A stretch of DNA of 64,000 nt from Paramacrobiotus metropolitanus. Taxonomy: Eukaryota > Tardigrada > Eutardigrada > Parachela > Macrobiotidae. Position numbers and translations under genes: made by a program. The stretch covers positions 372,001-436,000 of the forward strand of contig NW_026570301.1 in NCBI RefSeq assembly GCF_019649055.1, given 5' to 3'. Positions 10,558 to 23,701 of the stretch are shown one piece after another. Position 1 is the first letter of the stretch. Every line of letters starts with the position of its first letter. Under the pieces are notes generated by a model. That model was not told where the DNA came from. It was given only the letters and a program-made list of their open reading frames with translations, and made no database searches.

Positions 10558-13500
10558 ATGCAGTATTTTCCTGTAATTTTTTTCCTGTCTACTAATATTA
10601 TTTCTAGCGACGCAGTGCGCATTAATTTCGTCTCGCTGGTTATGGAAGCCGATGGCCGTAATGGCTACCTGGAACGTGTACCGACGATGGATTTATTAGT
10701 GGAGCATTTGCGCCAACAGTATGATGTGTTTATCAATACAACACACATCCCGCTGAATTATAACAAAGCCCTTGAAGGGAACAAATCGCTAGTGCCGGCG
10801 TATTATAAAGAAACCGGCAATGATGGACGCTGTGATGGGCCGAAATCCAATATCCAGAGCGTATTTTGGCCGTTCTATTACACCCATCAGGATATGTTCG
10901 AGGCGCCGTGGGACGAGCAAGTGACGATCGTCATGACGTCAGGTGGTTACAGGGAGCTCAGAGGTTTGCGATGGCAATTAGACAGCGATCACAGTACACT
11001 AGCGAGAAACACCAGCAAAGCCATTATTAACCGTAATCACCGCCTTGTGTTGAACCGAATCTGTGTTTCGAGCGTAGATTGGATATAGAACGATGGGAGA
11101 ATACATTTATCTGAAGGGCTTTATTTTTAAAGCGATCATAGTGACGTAAATTTATCAAAAGAAAGTTTCATAAAAATATACGTGTTAATCTTATTTGAAT
11201 GTACGAGTACTTCATTGATCAAAATTTTTCGTATAAATTTATCATGATTATATTCAATTTATTGAATAAAAATTTCTGAACTGAACCATAATGTTTAACA
11301 AACCACGAATCGCTGTCTAAATGCCAACAGAACATAAAGTAAATTTTTAAATAATTGTTCACATGGACGAAGGTGTGTTTCGCCGAACTGAACAGTACGG
11401 GTAAACGCTAAAGATATTATTTTAAAAACAATAGTACTTCATTGAAAATGATTACATCCCAGCTGATCGTTAATTACAGCGATCCCCCTCGAAAACTGGC
11501 GGATTTTAGAAACTGAATCGCACTGCTCTGAGTGGTACAAACCGATTTTCGAAAACGTTAAACATAACAGCGCCTCACAATTTTTATCCTAATACGTAGT
11601 AGAAACAGAGTAGAGACGACTCACATTACAACTTTCTAGCAATCGTAGGATTGGTGCAAAGTTGTTATGTGTTTTGTTAACACCATGTTGCAGCATGCGA
11701 AGAAGCGGTAATGGAACTAGCGTATGCCACTACCGGCGTCAATGTACCGATGATGGTCACCGCACCGGATACGCGCCTGGCTGACGTCAAGCGTTTTCCC
11801 ACGGTGCTGAACATGTTCTCCATGCCGGATTTTCTCTTTGTCGCCACCCTGACCACCATGGCTGATAAGTACAGCTGGATGGAGATGACGGTGCTGTGTA
11901 CGCCGGAGCGTTCCTTCCAGAACAAAATGTGTCACGAGATATCCGGGCATCTGGCACGGATGAAAAGCGGACTGGAATTGTTTACCACGTATCTGGCGGT
12001 TGACAGCAGCAATGCCACCAGTGCCGGGATTTATGAAGCGGGACTGAAACTGGTTAAAGAACGTCGTGGTAATATCACCTTAATAGCCTTTTATTAAATG
12101 ACTAAAAATTATTAGTAATATTTAAAATAATAATACGCTGTTACGTAATAATAGTTTGCAATAATAACAGAATAAAATAATAAATTTCATGGGAGCATTA
12201 TTTTTGAAGTGGTATAACTTTTACATTGTTCACTTTCCCTTGAACCGCATGACCAATAACCAGTTGAACAAAACTCCAGTGGTAGCGTCCACTTAGCGGC
12301 CACAGGAAAAGACCGGTTTTTTTCGACATTCGTTCAAGGAATATTGTACCAAATTTTATACATATGCATAAATTTTCCCTTGCATTACCGTTTATGACAT
12401 TAATCTTCTTCGTTTCGGTCCTTTGTAGTTACGTTGCTGTTACTGCCTCCTAACATTATCCGGCATTTCCTGGTAAGCGGCTTTATAACCGCCGTTCGGC
12501 CTTGGTAAAAACGAAAAGAAATTTTGGGATTTATAGATCGCAGCATTGGAAAATGGTCTCATCAACGGTGACTATGTATGCATTTATTATATTTGATTGC
12601 GTAAACAACGATTTAAATACTTTTTTTAAGGTGTTCATTGCCTTTCAAATTGTTGGAATTCCTGCCAACGACGATTTGTACCGACAAGATGACCACACCG
12701 TGAATGACGTCAGTTGCTTTAAGCCGTTTAGTCATCCTGCCATATTTCATTGAAGTTTAACTTCGCTACTGATTAAGGCTGGCAATTTAGTAATGGAATT
12801 GCAACTTGCTTTTTTGTGCAATTATTTTTGAAGTGAATGTGGATTTCCTTCCGTAGTTCTACGTAATATGTAGTTATGATTAGTTATGATTGGTGTAACG
12901 GTGCTTTTGCAATTGTCAGACGTTGCTGAGAGCAACCTTTAAATCCTTATTGATGGTGGCGGATGGATCGGCTGGCGCGGACAGCGGTATCAGTTCGTTT
13001 TTCCACAAATTAATTGAGGAATTCCGCAAGCGATACAACTGGACGCTGGATGTCGGCCACATGGTACTTTGTCAACTGTCTGCAGTACTCGTATATCAGT
13101 TATCGGGTTAAGTGAACACGTTGCAGCATGTTACAGAATGTCGCCGACCCTCTCTGGCTGTATGAGCAACTCCAAGTGTTTGCGCAGGTGCCACACTTCA
13201 AATAACTTGCATTATAAAAAATTTCAAGGTATTCCCGGGTGATGCAGGTTTTCCTAGAAATACAAGACGAGTTGCCGTACCTCCGCGGGAAAGACTTCAT
13301 CAGAAAATTCCTGGATCGAACTTACACAGTGGCTAGCAAAATTATGACCTTGAGTCAGGAGGGACAGATGCTCAGTTTGGTTTCTATTCGACGATTCAAC
13401 AACGAATTAAACCGATTCGAAGTAAAACAGTGATCAAGTAAAGTAGTCAATTCTGTTGTTGAAATTGAGTTTTTTTAGACGCAACTGACCTATGATCCGC

Positions 13501-16025
13501 AAAGTGGCTACCTTAACGACACGCAGTTGTCGTGGTACACTCTAGGCAACAAGCTGCCTGCGGATTTTCCCCTGTGTGGTCTGCACGGCGAAAACTGTTG
13601 GTACACTCGATCACCGGGTTCGTTGTGAGGATGTATATTCTAATTAAAAAAATATTCAAACGGAGTTTTGTAATTTTGTTTTCCGAATAGAAATTCCGAT
13701 TATTCTGCCTGCATTAACTGTTGCCATCGTCATAACGGCGGTGTTGATTGCTCTGGTGATGCGGTAAGTTAGACAACGCCTGGATTGAATTGCCAACAAT
13801 AAATATTTTTTAAAGACAACGTTGAAACATATTTGCAGCCAGAAGGCGCACCAAAAACAATTAGCCAAACTGTTCATCCCCCGCGATGACGTGACCTTTG
13901 ATGGCACAACAGAGCCTGGCTACACGATGCAGATCAGCGAAGACTCACCGCTGGGAATTCTCACACAAATTCGCACGCATAAAGCGTTCTGCAAACTGCT
14001 AATCAATACACAGAAGCGTTATCTAATTCGAAACACAAAATTCTGCCAAACGCTGGCGACAGTAAGAAACGACATATTCGCTATGCTCGTACACGTAAAT
14101 GTGACGGTCTCTGATTTTACAGGTTTCAGAGCTGCATAATCGATACATTGCACAATTTTACGGAATTCTTGTCGAGAGCACAACGTGTTATTTAGCATAC
14201 GAAGCGACAGAAAAGGCGACCCTGCGCCACGTCATTCAACGAAGCAGTCATTTTCTCGACGCTGATTTGAAGACCTACTGGATTACCAATTTAATTGAAG
14301 TATCCGCAAAAACTGAAGCTTTAACTAAAAGTGCATGTACAGTATCATAAATAATTTTCCGAACCAGCTAACTTTGATACCATTTAAAAGTAACACAAGT
14401 TGACACGCATTGATTTTGATTTGAATTTTAGGGAGTCGTTTTTGTACATAAATCCCCACTGAAAAGCCACGGGATGTTGTCCATCGACGTCTGCCTCATC
14501 GATTCGCGCTATACTATCAAGATCTCCCTAACCGGATACAAGCAGTTATATGAAACTCTGTGCAAAGATTCTCCAACCGATGCCTGTGATACGCGTCAAC
14601 TGGGATTGATATTCGCTCAGCTCTTTGGAAGTGCTAACGTATGTGTTGCTGCGTTATTTGCTCACGGTTGCATAGTACTGATGCAAAATATTTTTCAGCA
14701 GATTTCGGGCGAGGTAATACCACGTCCCAATGCAACCATTCCGCCACATGTGCAGAACCTAATCAATGAGTGCCTTGCCGAAGAAACCGACGAGAAATTG
14801 CGCAAGGGTGTTTTATTCAAACGCCTGAAATCACTGACGCAATCGAAAAATAACATAGTAGAATTGTTACTCCGCCGTCTGGATGAGTACGCGCAGTCGC
14901 TGGAAGGCTCGGTGATGGACCGCACCGAGATGCTCATCAAAGAAACACAGAAAGTCGACATCTTACTGCGGGAAATGTTTCCCAGGTAACGGAAATACAG
15001 AAACTCCTGAATTTTAGAAAGTTACCTGCATTACCGTCTTTAGCGCGATTGTATCGCGGCTGCGTAACCGGGACCTGGTCTTACCGGAACTGTTCGACTC
15101 TGCTACAGTTCTCTTCAGTGATATCCCGGCGTTTGCTGGTCTGGTGACGGTGCTGCATCCTATGCGCATCGTGGAACTGCTCAACACGATGCATAGTCGG
15201 TACGATGAGATTGTCGGACGGTTCGATGTGTATAAAGTGGAAACTATCAGCGATTCCTACGTGGTAAGTTGTTGCTAGTCTTTCCTTTATTGTCTTAACG
15301 CGCTGTTCACTAATCAGGTTGTCAGCGGCGTTCCGCAGCGAAACGGCATCGCTCACGCCACGGAGCAGTGCGCGTTCGCGTTGAATCTCGTATTAGTTGG
15401 TCAGAGTGTCAAGGAGCTGTTGCACGATATGGACTTCTTGGCTGTGCGCATCGGCATCAACTCCGGTAAGTGGGCCCATTCATTTCGGTTTAAACCTATT
15501 AAATTTTTTGTATTTGATATTTTATAGGTCCAGTTGTGGCAGCGATAGTTGGTTTGCGGATGCCACGCTACTGCTTGTAAGTTGTAAGAAACTACGAACC
15601 GTTTACTGTCATAAGGACAAATATACAGCTTCAATAAACACAATTTGTTAGGTTCGGAGATGCGATGAATACTGCAAGTCGCATGGAATCACATGGAGCT
15701 GGTAAAACTTCGTTGAATTTTCTCGAACTTTAAAGTGGATCTATTCGGAAAAATCAATATTAAATGTCCATTCACCATGGCAGCAAATATGGTGCACGTC
15801 ACTACAACGACCAAACGCCTGGTGGAATCAGTGGATTCGCAGCGCTTTCTGTTCGAACCTCGTGGCTCAGTACTGATAAAGGTCAGTTCACCACGCTGTT
15901 GTTAAAACAGATGCATGTACTGAAGTGCAGGATTGAAACACCGCAGTGTGCATTTTCAGGGAAAAGGGCTATTGGAAACGTTTTGGCTGATTCATGATTC
16001 CGGCGCCCTGACAAGAACAAATTGA
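10558..16025 (+). CDS. Receptor guanylyl cyclase GC-A, 20 exons
   Basis: Single-pass receptor predicted to make cGMP. Exons: 10558-10942, 11694-12068, 12429-12472, 12537-12575, 12631-12708, 12920-13063, 13137-13187, 13248-13421, 13479-13617, 13691-13763, 13839-14061, 14123-14299, 14432-14638, 14699-14985, 15044-15263, 15318-15465, 15528-15576, 15652-15701, 15784-15881, 15960-16025. They sum to 3,027 bases (1,008 aa), all GT-AG. Order: signal peptide; periplasmic-binding-like ectodomain to about residue 476, with a juxtamembrane Cys pair (LCGLHGENCWYT); helix IPIILPALTVAIVITAVLIA; short kinase-homology domain (HKSPLKSHGMLSIDVCLID, no APE segment); signalling helix; cyclase domain. The metal Asp residues (FSDIPAF about 825; VETISD about 869), guanine Glu and Cys (MPRYCLFGD), and catalytic Asn/Arg (NTASRMES) are present. 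VG of the P-loop is PA. Confidence 0.88.
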
Positions 16026-17182
16026 CGGTTGTCATCTCTAATCTAATCTGTAGCGATATCTAATTTATTAGATTCTCTATCACCCCAAGAGATTTGAATA
16101 GTAATATCCGCAAAATAATGCATGGGATTCATATGGTAACGTCCTTGGCTTTTATAATCTGTGCTATGGAGCGAAACAAGTTTTGCAAAGGTTGAATTTA
16201 AGGTTCATCGTTCTTTCCACACAAATCAGTCAGTTTTCCAGTTTTTGGCAGACTCGTCGTGTTTTCAAAATCTTTCCCTGTGACCGTAGCACTTGCGTTA
16301 AGGTATATTCATACTTCGCGTATGCGCATACAAAATACAGAAACTTGCGGGAGACAAACTTCTGAAATATACTCGTATATTCATAAACCTGTATGCGGGA
16401 CACATGTTGAAAGTCTGCTTTGTCGAATGTCTGCGCATACTTCGCGAAGTCTGTTGTTATCATTCACACTTCCACATAATTATATCAAGATACTAGAGGC
16501 GGTGCCGCGATGACGTAACATCGGTCATCGAAATTAGAAATTGAAACATTTAACAACAAAAATTGGGAACATTTCCTTTTCGACAACAACGTTAATTGGT
16601 GCGCTTAAAACCAAGAGCCATTTTATCTTGCCACTCTACTTTGCCGGCCGCACTGTTGAAGTATGATCGATATCCATCCCGGACTGCGCTAAGCTGTGGA
16701 GCTTTCTTTTTGTCCATTGCGCGCAAACAGAGTTCATACTCCAGAGACAAATTTTTGTATTTCGCATGTACTGTATTTCGCCAAATACACAAAGTATGAA
16801 TATACCTTTACGTAAGGCGTATATTAGACAACATGGTTCATTGCTCATTGCGGTCATGTTGGAAACAATGTTGTATGCGAACAGTTTTACACCATTACAT
16901 GACAGCCGAGACGGCAGAAAAGAAAAACAAACGAAAAACTGCAACAGTTGTATACACGTCCTGTTTAGTGAAGTGATAGGTTCACTAGATGACAGGAAAA
17001 ACGCTATTTGAGACCTCTGTTAACTCCACAACTGATCGGATCATGCTAGCATATGGATGAAAGCGCAATGAAATACAAAACTAACTTTTGTTCTCGTTTC
17101 GAACATTCTACATTCTGTTGGCAGCACAAAATCGAGAAGAACATTAAACAAAAAAGTCTCTCCTTATTGAGCGACGTTGGCT
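16026..17182. other. Intergenic between GC-A and GC-B, with inverted repeat
   Basis: Contains near-identical inverted arms of 25 bases (16292-16316 and 16792-16816, two mismatches) about 475 bp apart. Weaker matching continues around them, suggesting an old foldback element. GC-B promoter elements must lie toward the right end. No coding exon recognised. Confidence 0.5.
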
Positions 17183-20100
17183 ATGTTAGATGTTAAAAAT
17201 AGTATGGAGAGCCTTTTTATTGCGCTCACTTTGGTCGTCGTTTCAACGTTCACGTATGCAGTGAGAATCAATTTCGTATCAGTTATAATGGAACCAGAAG
17301 GCCGCAACGGCTATTTAGAGCGCGTTCCGACAATGGATTTACTGATGGACATTCTGCGAGATCACGACGCAGTGTTTATCAATGCTACTCACATTCCCTT
17401 GGGTTATGATAAAAGCCTTGAAGGCAATACCTCCGTGATTCCGTCTTTCTACAAAGTTAGAAGCGGAGATGGACGCTGTGATGAAGCGAAAGCTAATGTC
17501 CAAAGCGTGTTTTGGCCGTTTTATTATAGCCACCAGGAGATGTTCGATGCCCCGTGGAACGAGCAAGTGACCATCGTTATGGCAGCAGGTGAAGCAATGA
17601 ATTGCGTTTTATGCAACGCCGCCATACTTCTACAACGTTTAGAAACGTAAATTAGGAAGATGGTATGTTCTTAAATTTTTCACATAGTTTTCTTGCCTTT
17701 AAGGTGTTACTGTAGCCGTTCTATTCTGAAAAGCGTATTCTTCAAATTGCCGTATAAACTGTAAGTAATACTTCGAAAATCACTTTTACAGCAGTTTGAT
17801 CACACTGACACTTAACACAAAAATTTCACTGCTAAACAAATTTCGATATGGTCCAGCTTTAAGCCCATTTCCTATGCCCCGCATAAACCGCCTGATGCGA
17901 GCGTAATTTGACCCTAACTGATTTTGAAGTTTTTAAAATTCCCGCATTTTCGATTTCCGGCTCCTCATCTCATAAGAGGGTTTTTTTGCCAAAAATCGCT
18001 TGGAAAATAAAAGTTAATGACGAGGAATTACGAAGTTAAGAGTTAATTAGGAGAATTAGTCTACAAAGGCACGCGTGCCGGTTTGAACAAGTTACAAGAC
18101 AACTCCTTTCCCCTGTGCGACGCACAAACAATGCGTTAGGAACCTCAGAACCTGCCCGGATTCAGGGCAGCATCCTATCGGCAAACTCCTTTGCATAACA
18201 TGCAGGAATTAATTTTGTCCGAGTCGAAGGTCTGCTGATACCATAGAAAACTGTTACCGAGAGACCACGCACGAAGCTATTGTATCTGTACATGTACGAC
18301 ATCTGTTGTATCTGTACATCTGTTGTATCTCGTATATATCAAAAGCATGCACGGACCCTAAATAGCAACAATTCCAAGCATTTTAACCAGAGGTCTGCGT
18401 AATTTACCACCGTTTTTTTCTCTCGTGATTTTAACAATATTAAGTGCTAAACATTCCTCATATGACTGATGACCAAACTGCTCCACGTGTTTCAGCATGT
18501 GAGCAAGCAGTAATGGAATTGGCGTACGCCACAACCGGCATCAATGTACCGCTGCTGGTTATATCACCGGATACCCGTTTATCCGATGTCGGACGTTTTC
18601 CTGCCGTACTAAACACCTTTTCGATGCCGGATTACCTCTTCGCAGCGACCCTAGCTGCCATGGCCGTCAAATATGGTTGGTCAGAAGTAACGGCGCTATG
18701 CACATACGAACGAACCTTTCAGAATAAAATGTGCAACAATATCGTCGAATATCTGGCGTTGGTGAAAAGCGGATTGCAAGTGTTTTGCCATTACCTACCT
18801 ATCGACCGCAGCAATTTCACGACGAGAGGAGTTTATGATGAAGGAATAAAACTGGCGAAAGAGCGGCGAGGTTTCTACATAAACTTTTAATACAGATACA
18901 GCTGTATCACAATTCGCAACTATCTTCTATTCTCTTTTGCAGTAACTCTGGTTTCACTTCCACCGTATATCATGAGACATTTCATGGTAAAATAATTTTA
19001 GTGCTAGACGGAGCTAGAGAATCTTTGCAGCTACGTTACGAATTGCAGATAAGTGCGCTGGAAAACAACCTCGTCACTGGCGAATATGTATGCATTCTTG
19101 CAATCGGGAGACAGTCATAAATGCTATCGAACTATTGTATACCTTTTATCGGCTCATATAGGTGTTCGTTGCGTTTCAAATCATGGGAGTCCCTGCGAGC
19201 GATGATTTATACCGACAAGACGACCAGAGTGTTAACATGGTTCGTAACAACGTATTTTTTATTGAAAATAATCATGCTACAGTTAGCGCTCTTGAATGAT
19301 TTAATTTTTAATGTTATCTCCTTTACCAAATACCAAGTTCCGATAACAGAGGCAATCATAATTGTTAGACGTTGTTGAAGAAAGCTTTCAAATCCTTGGT
19401 GGTGGTTATGGACGGCGTACCGGAAGCAAACGGTACTTTGGCTACACTTCGGCAAGAACTCATAGAGGAATTTCACCTGCGCTACAATTGGACAATTGAT
19501 ATCGACCATTTGGTATGCTTTTTTGTCTTTAGTCATAATATAGGCTATCATCAGTGCTCGGTTGCTTCCAAAAATATCTGTATGTTGCAGAGTGTCGACC
19601 CGTTATGGCTCTATGAACTGCTCCAGTTGTTTGCTCAGGTGCGGCGTTTTGCTCACGATAATGTTATTAATGTATCACAGTCCTTTTTACGGGTACATAC
19701 CGTACAGGTTTTCCTTGAAATTTATAACGAGCTGCCGCGCATCCGCGGACGAGACTTCATCGACAGATTTCTCGGACGGACATACATGGTGGCCACTAAA
19801 ACTATGACATTGCGCCCGACCGGACGCATGCTGAGTCTGGTTTCTATTGCGCAGTTTGACAGCAACCGAAGCCAATTTGTAGTGAGTAATAATTGTGAAA
19901 ATACTGATATTTCGCAACTTGCGCTTATAGTTTACTTTTCTGTTAGACGAAACTGACTTTTCACCCGCAAACTGAACAGATTGACGGCACCGGCTTATCG
20001 TGGCATAATATGGGTAATTTCTTGCCCCCCGATTTTCCCTACTGTGGTTTACATGGTGAATACTGTTGGTATACCAAGTTACCAGGTTAGCTGTCTCCCT

Positions 20101-22535
20101 GAACTAGCCACCATTTGGATCATAATAAGCCTGATAATCCTCTGATTTCCTGTATTAGTGTTAATCCAGGTAATAGTACCGACATTGACTGGAGTTCTGC
20201 TGCTAAGCGCGGTGGTGGCTGTTTTCGTTTTGCGGTAAGCCAGTATTATCAGAAACAGGAAGCGTAATTTTAACACGTTTACACGGATAAAACGTTGCGA
20301 TTTGCAGACACAAGGAACAGCAGCGTCGGATAGCAGCACTGTTTCTTCCTCGGCACGATGTGGAATTTCGAGCTCCAATTCCCTGTACCGACGCAGCAGT
20401 GGTTCATAACGACTCCCCGTTAGGCATTCTTGTCCATGGCAGAAACTTCAGTGCCTATTACAAGCAGCTAGCAAGTGCTACCAAAGGTCACCTTGTCCGA
20501 AACACGGCATTCTGCGAAACATTATCAACTGTATGTATGTATGCAACTATGCATGCTTGGTGTCGGTACTTCGTGGCGTGATTTTTTTACAGGGCTCATG
20601 CAAGCCGATCTTCTTGCAGATCAGCAAATTGCGCAGTCCCTTTGTTGCAAATTTCTACGGAATTTTCGTGGATAATACTCTGTGTTACCTGGCTTATGAA
20701 GCCACCGAGAAGGCAACACTTCGGCATGTAACAAAAAGCAACAGTCATATGCTGGATGTGGATCTGAAAATGTTTTGGATTACGAATTTAATAGAGGTAA
20801 TAGTTAGAAGTCTTTATGATTTCGCTGACAAATGGTTTAGTGCATTTATGCAACTTTAAGATGTGTCTTATCTGCTAAGATATGCGAACGACAGACAGTA
20901 CGTTGTGCAGGGTATCTTATTCATTCACAAATCCCCGCTTAAAAGCCACGGAATGCTATCCATCGATGTGTGCCTAATCGACTCCCGCTACACCGTCAAA
21001 ATCTCATTAGTCGGATACAAGCAATTATGGAAATCACTTTGCGGAGGCTCTCTAAATGACTCACGCGATACATACCAGCTAGGAGTGATCTTTGCTGAGC
21101 TTTTCGAAGGTGGTGACGAAAGATTTAATTGCGGAGTGAGTATCCCTCGTTAAACATTTGGCGCAACGTACCCGGCACGCAATAAACACGCTTAATATCT
21201 TTCCAAGGGGTCCGTTGAAATATCCCAACAAAATCCCACTCCAGTGGGGCCTGTATACGTGAAAAATTTGATCAACGAATGCCTGAGCGAAAAAACAGAT
21301 GACAAAATAACGAACGGAATTCTTCGGCAACATTTAAAGCCGCTGGCTCGGTCAAGGAATAACATCGTGGAGTTGCTACTTCAGAGAATAGAGCAGCATG
21401 CACAATCGTTGGAAACCGCGGTAATCGACCGCACCCAGGAGCTAGTTAAGGAAACCCACAAAGTTGACGGTTTACTTCGGGAAATATTTCCTCGGTGTGT
21501 GTAAGAATTTGTCTGCAAGTGACTGCAACCTAGCTGCCCTTACTTTCACATGATAGAAAATTCGCTCTTTTAGCAATATCGTACTCCGGCTGCGTAACCG
21601 CGAACATGTCAGGCCGGAGCTATTTGATTGCGCCACGGTCCTCTTCAGCGACATACCGGCGTTTACCGGTCTGGTGACGGTATTGCATCCCATGCGCATT
21701 GTAGAGCTACTCAATGTGATGCACAGCCGGTTCGATGAGACTGTCGGACAATTCGATGTGTACAAAGTGGAGACCATCAGCGATTCCTATGTCGTAAGTT
21801 CTTCCAGATCTTGACCTTTGTTATATTTAAACTCTCCTTCGATCCAGGTTGTCAGCGGAGTTCCGCAACCAAACGGTATCGCTCACGCAACAGAACAGTG
21901 TGCGTTTGCGTTAAACCTCGTATTAGTTGGGCAAAGTGTCAAGGAGCTGCTGCCTGAAATAGATGTCTTGGCTGTGCGCATCGGCATTAATTCCGGTATG
22001 TACAAAACATAGATTTTAGTCTGAGAGGTGGAATCTCATAACCCTTGGTTACATTTATTAGGGCCCGTGGCCGCGGCAATAATTGGTCTGCGGATGCCGC
22101 GGTATTGCTTGTGGGTGATATTATTAAACTCTGATCAAATTAACTTCCCATCAGAATGATTTCTTAGGTTCGGAGATGCGATGAATACTGCAAGCCGGAT
22201 GGAATCGCATGGAATAGGTGCATCTTCGTTAGCTCAATCCAGAAAACAATTGTCTACTGTGCGTATTTCCTTCGCGTTTAAGAAAATGATTTTCCATTGC
22301 AGTGAATATGGTGCATGTTAGTAAAACAACAAAGAACTTAGTGGAATCAGCGAATCCACAGCGTTTCCGTTTCGAAGCTCGTGGGTCTGTGTTGATTAAG
22401 GTCAGTTTTGCCGGCTCCGATACAAAACTGCGCGCCCTCTTATTTTGATCAGTAGCCGTTGGATTGTAGGGAAAAGGTATGTTGGAAACCTTTTGGCTGA
22501 CGCATGACTTGGGCGCACTGACTAAAGCAGTCTGA
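17183..22535 (+). CDS. Receptor guanylyl cyclase GC-B, 20 exons
   Basis: Closest relative of GC-A, with the same exon plan. Exons: 17183-17588, 18496-18870, 18943-18986, 19049-19087, 19162-19239, 19369-19512, 19591-19638, 19708-19881, 19947-20085, 20177-20234, 20308-20530, 20620-20796, 20911-21135, 21208-21494, 21574-21793, 21848-21995, 22062-22110, 22168-22217, 22303-22400, 22470-22535. Sum 3,048 bases, 1,015 aa. The start is the ATG of MLDVKNSMESLFIALTLVV; the open frame begins six bases earlier at a TTG. For exon 10 the second AG was chosen because only it keeps a hydrophobic helix (LLLSAVVAVFVLR). Exon 14 could use a donor six bases later, adding two residues. Cyclase residues: FSDIPAF, VETISD, MPRYCLFGDAMNTASRMES. 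The kinase-homology domain is reduced as in GC-A. The 0.9-kb second intron is the longest. Confidence 0.87.
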
Positions 22536-23239
22536 TGTTAGCAGCTTCAAAACAGCTTTTTATGGTGTTAACAGCAATTTTTTTGAGTGAAATGCATTGA
22601 TTTTGGCCATTTTTGGGTATGTGCTTAACGCAGCGGAAGACGAAATTATTTTCATGTAATTACTTTCCCTCGTACAAAAGAACGCACTAACAATAGTTTT
22701 TGAATTGGGTCGTGGTTAAAGGGACACAATAATATTTATTTTTTCATACACGATGATTACACACAAAGATACTGTGATCTTTTTACTGTCTGCGAACTGG
22801 AATTGTTTGTACTATTCGGAAACTCCATGAAACCGTTAAGGGATATTACGTGTAATATAACCATCGGCTAGCTGTTGAGCAGAATCATAGATCTGGTCCA
22901 TGATATTAACTGAAATTCCAAACTAGCAATCAGTGCGCTTATAAAAATCGCCAGCCACTGCACGGTCATTACGATTTTACTTCAGCTTATTCAGTGAGCA
23001 GGCAAGGTACTTTCCAGGAAAGCACTTCCCAGTCTGGTACACATAGTGCAAATAACCGAGTAAGAAAGGAGACGAGCAGGAGAGGAGAAAGTGGAACAAT
23101 CATTTGCACCATAAATGCTTCACCATCATTAAATCATAACGACTGCTTAAAATGTAGGAGAAGCATGTTAAATAGTGTTTAACAAAGTTGCAGCTAAAGA
23201 TGTTTTCTCCACCACCCGTGGTCTTCTCACGCACAGTTT
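22536..23239. other. Intergenic, no gene recognised
   Basis: 3' flank of GC-B and 3' flank of the minus-strand locus that follows (convergent). Nothing protein-like seen. Confidence 0.45.
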
Positions 23240-23701
23240 TCAGCCACGGCGCTTGCGGACAAAACCAGCAAAAGCTTGGCACAAAGGTATACCGTAGACG
23301 GCGAAGATCATAACGGCAAGCATGATGTTGGTCTTGGCCTTGGCGTGCGGATCCCGGGCTGTACTGATCGACTGCCAGCGCACAAAGTCCATCCAACGCT
23401 TTCCGGCGTTCCTCGAAATGACGAAGAGAGCTGCGTAAAAGAATGCATCAACATATCACTTATAATGCATAGATAAATCAGATAGTTTGAAATATTGTCA
23501 AATGCCTAACCGAGAAGAGCTATAACAGCTAGCACAAACGAAATGTCTTACCAGACCGTCTTGGTGGTGGTAGTGACAGCGGCCCACCGGGCACGAAGAT
23601 CTCCTTAATGTTGGACCGTTTAAATACAACAATTTGGTAAACCTCGTTGCACGGAGGGATAACCTGATTAGCCAGGCGATCCTCCGTTCCAAATGAGCGA
23701 G
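23240..23701 (-). pseudogene. LSM14-like exon joined to a membrane-helix exon
   Basis: Exon 23701-23552 has an AG acceptor and GTAAGA donor. It reads RSFGTEDRLANQVIPP followed by NEVYQIVVFKRSNIKE, which matches the second half of the Lsm domain of LSM14/Trailer hitch (family pattern RSFGTEDR, IPP, EVY/F, IIFRGSDIKDL). This family binds RNA in P-bodies. The next exon, 23430-23240, joins in phase 1 and reads GKRWMDFVRWQS, then a membrane helix (IMLAVMIFAVYGIPLCQAFA), then VRKRRG and a stop. That tail is not LSM14. The exon for the first half of the Lsm fold was not found upstream. This is a partial, apparently chimeric locus: either a relic of a duplicated LSM14 exon or a short gene whose 5' exon I missed. 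Both exons keep open frames and splice sites. Confidence 0.5.

Noticed and set aside
16592-16944. Overlapping minus-strand frames near 16.6-16.9 kb as a gene
   Set aside because: They overlap the inverted repeat and have no consistent splice sites or domain.
17177-17182. TTG as the start of GC-B
   Set aside because: An ATG follows six bases later and gives the signal peptide; TTG starts are not expected in animal nuclear genes.
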